Part shown: in pieces, positions 6,934 to 12,588 of the stretch
Numbering within the stretch: the stretch's first letter is position 1
How the letters are laid out: every line of letters begins with the position of its first letter
Source: Bacillota bacterium
GTDB taxonomy: Bacteria; Bacillota; Clostridia; Christensenellales; Aristaeellaceae
DNA: 12,588 nucleotides
Assembly: GCA_019137115.1 (NCBI GenBank)
Contig: JAGVSV010000292.1
Coordinates: forward strand, 1 to 12,588
Reading direction: 5' to 3'
The notes under the pieces: model-generated
Databases searched by the model: none
What the model saw: the letters and a program-made list of their open reading frames with translations, nothing else
What the model was told of the DNA's origin: nothing
Made by a program: the position numbers and the translations under genes

Positions 6934-8038
6934 GCGGCAGCGGGAACCAGTCGTGCCAGGCATCCTCCCGGCGCCCCAGGCGGCTGGTCAGAGAGAACAG
7001 CAGCCCCACCGCCTGCGTGCGGGTGATGGATGGCGTGCGGGCAGGCTCAACCTTATGTACCTGCACGCCATCGCCATCCACCGTGATGCGGAAGGCGCCC
7101 TCGTCTTCGATCACAAGGTCGGCGGTCCCTTCCTTCAGGCCCACCAGTTCCTTCTTGAACGTCATCAGCTGGGAGATCACGTTGGGCCAGTTTAACACCC
7201 GGTGCATCCCGGCGTCGTTGAGCGAGCTGTCCTCGGCAAAGGCGTCCAGCGCGCGGATCCGGTCGGCCGAATGGGCAGGCACGCTGATGCGCAGGCCGTC
7301 CACGCCGTGCTGCTGCATGTAGGCCTTGAGCACGGTGCCGACCAACGCGTTGTCGGTCAGCGACCATTCCCCGATCGAGGTGCCCACCATATACAGGTAG
7401 CCCACAAACGTGCCATCCCGGCTAACCGCCAGGGCCTTGCCCTCCCAGCTGGTGAAGGCTTCCTCAAACATCGTGCCGGGGCGCACGCCGGTTAAGCATT
7501 CCCTGGCGTGCAGAGCGCGCGCCTGCTCCAATGTGCCGTCCTTGTCCGAGAGCGGCGAAAAGGCGATGCCCGCGGTGTCCGCTTTCGCCATGTCGTGCCG
7601 CAGATTGGCGGCCGTCACGGCAAAGTCCACCTTGAGACCGCCCTGCTCAAAGCCAAAATAGCGGTAGCGCTGGCGCTGGCCGCCCAGGCTCATCAGATCG
7701 ATGCCGGCTTCCCGGCTGCGCTCCACCGCCATGGGCATCAGTTTTTGCATGTGCCCTTCGCCCCGGTGGTACGGGTGCACCGACACGGTGCCCACATAGC
7801 CCAGCTGCAAGGTCAGGCCCTCCATCACGCGGAAGGGCATGGGCCACACGCCCACCAGCGCGCAGATGCGGCCGTTCTGCCGCGCGACGACGTGGTAGTC
7901 CGCAAACTCCCTGCGCGCGTACATCTTGGGCAGCAGCACGCGGAAATCGTGGGGGCGGTGCGCCTGGCTGAACACCAGGTTGGCAAAATCCAGGATTTCC
8001 TCTTCGTCTCCGGGCCTGGCAACTTCATATAGGGTCAT
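6905..8038 (-). CDS. Eis-like GNAT family N-acetyltransferase
   Basis: This 377-residue protein has the three-part layout of Eis-type enzymes: a GNAT domain at the N terminus (1-140), a second GNAT-like domain (about 150-280), and a sterol-carrier-like C-terminal domain (about 285-377). The acetyl-CoA binding motif A is visible as VGTVSVHPYHRGEGHM (82-97), and YRYFGFEQGG (125-134) matches the conserved YxxFGF segment. Eis homologues acetylate amines such as aminoglycosides or lysines, but the substrate here is unknown. ATG 8036-8038 was chosen for its GGAGG six bases upstream; in-frame codons farther upstream lie in the promoter. It is convergent with the tetR gene (29-bp overlap) and divergent from ctsR, and seems to be a single-gene unit. 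Confidence 0.9.
   Translation of the reverse strand: MTLYEVARPGDEEEILDFANLVFSQAHRPHDFRVLLPKMYARREFADYHVVARQNGRICALVGVWPMPFRVMEGLTLQLGYVGTVSVHPYHRGEGHMQKLMPMAVERSREAGIDLMSLGGQRQRYRYFGFEQGGLKVDFAVTAANLRHDMAKADTAGIAFSPLSDKDGTLEQARALHARECLTGVRPGTMFEEAFTSWEGKALAVSRDGTFVGYLYMVGTSIGEWSLTDNALVGTVLKAYMQQHGVDGLRISVPAHSADRIRALDAFAEDSSLNDAGMHRVLNWPNVISQLMTFKKELVGLKEGTADLVIEDEGAFRITVDGDGVQVHKVEPARTPSITRTQAVGLLFSLTSRLGRREDAWHDWFPLPLSVPLADCF
6916..6937. terminator. Hairpin inside the tetR/acetyltransferase 3' overlap
   Basis: CCGCCAGCG pairs with CGCTG-A-GCGG: nine base pairs, one bulged A and a GAA triloop, spanning both stop-codon regions. There is no T-run on the plus side and only a weak one on the minus side. 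It could slow or end transcription in both directions, but the case rests on structure alone. Confidence 0.35.
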
Positions 8039-8067
8039 GGTCAACCTCCCCTGTGATCGTTGCATGC

Positions 8068-8097
8068 AGTATATAGGATGTTTTGGATGTCCGGCAA
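8068..8097 (-). promoter_or_regulatory. Candidate promoter of the acetyltransferase gene
   Basis: On the minus strand, TTGCCG (8092-8097) and TATACT (8068-8073) are 18 bases apart, with the gene start 29 bases farther on. The -10 box is 5 of 6; the -35 box is weak (3 of 6). Confidence 0.5.
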
Positions 8098-8110
8098 GGG
8101 GCTTTTGGCA

Positions 8111-8139
8111 TTGATTGTGTTGACAACCCATGCTATACT
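8111..8139 (+). promoter_or_regulatory. ctsR operon promoter 1
   Basis: TTGATT (8111-8116, 4 of 6) and TATACT (8134-8139, 5 of 6) have a 17-base spacer. Transcription would start near 8146, at the first base of the CtsR operator. Confidence 0.6.
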
Positions 8140-8148
8140 TTTGATAGT
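8120..8148 (+). promoter_or_regulatory. ctsR operon promoter 2 (overlapping, shifted by 9 bases)
   Basis: A perfect TTGACA (8120-8125) lies 17 bases from GATAGT (8143-8148, 4 of 6). Its -10 box runs into the CtsR operator, so repressor binding would cover it directly. Promoters 1 and 2 overlap and cannot be occupied together. Confidence 0.5.
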
Positions 8149-8162
8149 CAAAGATGGTCAGA
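8146..8162 (+). promoter_or_regulatory. CtsR operator (heptad direct repeat)
   Basis: AGTCAAA-GAT-GGTCAGA matches the known CtsR box, two RGTCAAA heptads separated by NAN, with one mismatch in the second heptad. It overlaps the -10/start region of both candidate promoters, which predicts autorepression of the ctsR-mcsA-mcsB-clpC operon at normal temperature. Confidence 0.85.
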
Positions 8163-8185
8163 ACATCAATGACGGGAGGTATACG

Positions 8186-8671
8186 ATGCGGCTAAGTGAC
8201 GCCATTGAAGAATTTATCAAAACCATGATGATGGAACAGGACGAACCGGAGATTGAGCTGAAGCGGAATGAGATGGCTGAATACTTCCGTTGCGCGCCCT
8301 CACAGATAAACTATGTGCTCTCCACGCGTTTTACGCCCGATCATGGGTATGTAACAGAGAGCAAGCGCGGCGGCGGCGGATGCATCCGGATCATCCGGAT
8401 CCAGCGCAAGAACGGCGAGTTCCTCAAGTATCTGCTGGAGGAACGCATCGGGGACGCCATCTCGCCGCGTGCGGCACAGATCCTGTGCGGCAAGCTGGCC
8501 GAGCAGGGCGCCATCAGCCAGCGCACGGCCCAGCTGATGTATTCGGCCATCGCGCCGGAATCGCTGGCAGTGCCGATCCCCGAAATGCTCAAGGACAAGC
8601 TGCGCGCGCGGATGCTGCGCAGCATGCTGACCACCGTGGCCCGCCACGGGCCGGCGGGAGGGGAGGGGTAA
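8186..8671 (+). CDS. ctsR: Heat-shock operon repressor CtsR
   Basis: This 161-residue repressor of class III heat-shock genes has the winged helix-turn-helix at about 23-75, including IELKRNEMAEYFRCAPSQIN and YVLSTRF. The wing carries SKRGGGG (59-65); in other Bacillota this glycine loop is the thermosensor, and its arginine (here Arg61) touches DNA and is a McsB phosphorylation site. The C-terminal part (85-152) keeps the usual LRARMLRSMLT ending seen near 139-149. ATG 8186-8188 follows GGGAGG. The 5' region holds an operator that fits this protein. mcsA begins two bases after the stop. Nothing looks damaged, so heat-dependent release from DNA should still work. Confidence 0.96.
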   Translation: MRLSDAIEEFIKTMMMEQDEPEIELKRNEMAEYFRCAPSQINYVLSTRFTPDHGYVTESKRGGGGCIRIIRIQRKNGEFLKYLLEERIGDAISPRAAQILCGKLAEQGAISQRTAQLMYSAIAPESLAVPIPEMLKDKLRARMLRSMLTTVARHGPAGGEG

Positions 8672-8673
8672 CC

Positions 8674-9159
8674 ATGCTTTGCAACAGTTGCAACAAACGC
8701 GAGGCCGCGGTCATCGTCCAGATGTCCGTCAACGGGCAGATGATGTCCCGCAACCTGTGCCCCGCCTGCGCCCAGCAGATGCACATCGAGATCGCCAAGT
8801 CCCTGGCGCGCGCCGGGACGGTGCTGGACACGCTAAAAAAGCGCGCGGACAGGGCGCAATCGCAAAAGCCGGCGCCCGAGGTGCCGGAGGCCATTTGCTC
8901 CAACTGCGGGCACGCCATCCGGGCGCTGACGGGCAACTCCCGCATGGGCTGCGCCCAATGCTATGACGGCTTCCGCGAGCGGATTGCCGCGGTGATTGCG
9001 CCGGGCACCGTGCCCGTGCAGGACGAAGCGCCCAAGAACAAGCGCCGCGAAATGCACCGGCAGCTGGAACAGGCGCTGGTCAACGAAAACTATGAGCTGG
9101 CCGCCGTGCTGCGCGACCGGCTGCGCGAAAGCGCCAGGGAGGGTGACACGGGTGTCTGA
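8674..9159 (+). CDS. mcsA: McsA, zinc-binding activator of the McsB module
   Basis: This 161-residue protein has four CxxC pairs (C3/C6, C29/C32, C75/C78, C93/C96) forming two zinc sites, and a C-terminal UVR motif at about 125-151 (REMHRQLEQALVNENYELAA). In Bacillus, McsA binds and stimulates the arginine kinase McsB and affects CtsR and ClpC activity. All eight cysteines are present. The start is preceded by a very strong GGGAGGGGAGGGG at the end of ctsR. The gene overlaps the following mcsB by eight bases. That this activator is intact while the kinase it should activate lacks its active site is notable. Confidence 0.94.
   Translation: MLCNSCNKREAAVIVQMSVNGQMMSRNLCPACAQQMHIEIAKSLARAGTVLDTLKKRADRAQSQKPAPEVPEAICSNCGHAIRALTGNSRMGCAQCYDGFRERIAAVIAPGTVPVQDEAPKNKRREMHRQLEQALVNENYELAAVLRDRLRESAREGDTGV
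9136..9154 (+). promoter_or_regulatory. Ribosome binding site and GTG start of mcsB
   Basis: AGGGAGGG (9136-9143) lies eight bases before GTG 9152-9154, inside the 3' end of mcsA. No ATG in this frame fits the McsB N terminus, so the GTG is the best start. Confidence 0.75.
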
Positions 9160-10131
9160 ACAAGTCTTTGCCACCAGCGTGGCCCTGCACCGAAACTATG
9201 AGGATCTGCCTTTTTCGCTGAGGATGCCCCAGGATGCCGAAACCTGCGTCGCGCGCGCGGTGGAAGCGTCGGAAAAGCTGGACAGCAAGTATTATCTGTA
9301 CCCGGTCAAGGACCTGGACGATACCTTCCTGCGCGAGATGGAGGACAAATGGCTGGTGCCGCCCACCATGAAGGATAAGCACTGGGCCAACCTGCTGATC
9401 CGGCGCGACAGCCAGGTCAGCATCGCGGTGGGCGAAAGCGATCATCTGACGCTGCGCTCCCCGATGGTAACAGACCCCGGTGACGCCATCCGCGAGCTGG
9501 ACGGCATCGCCGTCGCGTTTGCCCAGGGGCATCCCTATGCCACCGACGACCAGTTTGGTCACCTGACGGTATCCCTGCGTCACGCGGGCACCGGCGTACA
9601 GGTGGCCAGCATCCTGCACCTGCCGGTGCTCAACATGCTAAAACAGGTCAGCGTGATCGCCGGCGAATTGAAAACACAGGGCCGCTTTGAACTGTTGCCG
9701 CTGAAAATGCCGCGCGACCAGGAAGCCGGCGCGCTCTACATGCTGACCAACCAGTTTGCCCAGGAGAACACCGAAGCCATGCTCTCCGCCATGCAGGACA
9801 CGATCGCGTCCATCCATAGCCGCGAGAACAGCCTGCGCGACCGGATTTTTAAGGAGAACCGCAGCCGCAACTACGAAGACCAGGTCATGCGCTCCTTTGG
9901 CATTTTGAGCTACGCGCGCAAGCTGCCGCACCGGGAGTTTTTGACGCACTGGAGCAACATCCGGCTGGGCGCGGCCGTGGGATTGATTTCTACCGACCCT
10001 GCCACCATCGACCAGCTGTTCTGGGACGCGCGTCCCACACAGATATTAATCAACGCGCGCGGCCAGGCCGACGAACGCGCAATCAATTACCTGCGTGCCG
10101 ATATGGTGAGGGCACGCCTTACAGGAGGGCT

Positions 10132-10135
<4 letters not shown>
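9152..10135 (+). CDS. mcsB: McsB-like protein arginine kinase homologue, predicted catalytically dead
   Basis: This 327-residue protein is homologous to McsB over its whole length, and its place between mcsA and clpC confirms identity. Structural landmarks remain: RNYEDLPF (14-21), DQFGHLT (133-139), GTG and HLP (146-158), DQVMRSFGILS (243-253), WSNIRLGAAVGLI (267-279). The phosphagen-kinase active site is gone. SSRIR reads ATSVA (7-11), NEEDHIR reads GESDHLT (94-100), TSCPTN reads VSLRH around 140-144, the Arg of GTGLRAS is Gln150, and the RGxxGE loop near 181-190 is unrecognisable. These hold the ATP-binding arginines and the catalytic glutamates. The N terminus is also about 20 residues shorter than in Bacillus, and the phosphoarginine-sensing RD near the C terminus reads RA (309-310). 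I infer a pseudokinase, possibly acting as an adaptor. No frameshift or stop is present. Confidence 0.9.
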
Positions 10136-12575
<2,440 letters not shown>

Positions 12576-12579
<4 letters not shown>

Positions 12580-12588
12580 ACCCAGTGA
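12576..12588 (+). CDS. Possible start of the next gene (first codons only)
   Basis: An ATG at 12576-12578 overlaps the clpC stop in an ATGA, the same coupling used elsewhere here, and stays open to the window end (Met-Asn-Pro-Val). In many Bacillota radA follows clpC, but four codons cannot identify it, and no good ribosome binding site is visible at normal spacing. Confidence 0.25.

Noticed and set aside
8120..8139. TTGACA paired with TATACT as a single ctsR promoter
   Set aside because: They are only 8 bases apart, too close; each instead pairs with another hexamer at 17 bases.
8039..8185. HrcA (CIRCE) operator in the ctsR upstream region
   Set aside because: No TTAGCACTC-N9-GAGTGCTAA-like inverted repeat is present; only the CtsR box is seen.

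Overview
This window looks like part of a GC-rich chromosome from a Gram-positive bacterium of the Clostridia (Bacillota). The evidence is a complete ctsR-mcsA-mcsB-clpC heat-shock operon behind a recognisable CtsR operator, strong purine-rich ribosome binding sites, vegetative-type promoters, and a Gram-positive style sigma/anti-sigma pair. Genus cannot be read from the sequence. Coding density is very high: most co-directional neighbours overlap by 1 to 8 bases, so translational coupling is probably common.

Layout. (1) 1-675, plus: the 3' end of a class-I glutamine amidotransferase-like peptidase C26 (gamma-glutamyl-GABA hydrolase family), ending at a hairpin shared with the converging genes. 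(2) 736-6185, minus, read right to left: an MMPL/RND exporter, a secreted protein of unknown function coupled to it, then an ECF sigma factor broken by a frameshift, an anti-sigma factor fused to a DUF4349 domain, and a secreted SIMPL-domain protein. The sigma gene has its own candidate promoter, so this is probably two transcription units ending at the same hairpin. (3) 6343-6933, plus: a TetR-type regulator divergent from the exporter. The two promoters sit back to back with abutting -35 boxes, and an imperfect palindrome covers the exporter's -10 box. (4) 6905-8038, minus: an Eis-like GNAT acetyltransferase whose 3' end overlaps that of the TetR gene by 29 bp. (5) 8186-12579, plus: ctsR, mcsA, mcsB and clpC, with two candidate promoters and a CtsR heptad-repeat operator. 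The window ends just inside what may be the next gene.

How the genes work together. The TetR/MMPL/secreted-protein group looks like a locally regulated export system. The sigma/anti-sigma-DUF4349/SIMPL group looks like an envelope-stress module whose sigma factor is interrupted in this sequence. The heat-shock operon would normally encode a repressor (CtsR), a protein arginine kinase with its activator (McsB, McsA) and the AAA+ unfoldase that takes phosphoarginine-marked proteins to ClpP (ClpC).

The most unusual signal is in that operon. McsB has lost every phosphagen-kinase active-site motif that I can align, while its structural motifs remain, so it reads as a pseudokinase. The ClpC N-terminal domain has also lost one of the two glutamates known to dock phosphoarginine. 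CtsR and its operator look normal. This suggests a lineage in which CtsR-McsA-McsB-ClpC regulation no longer runs through arginine phosphorylation.
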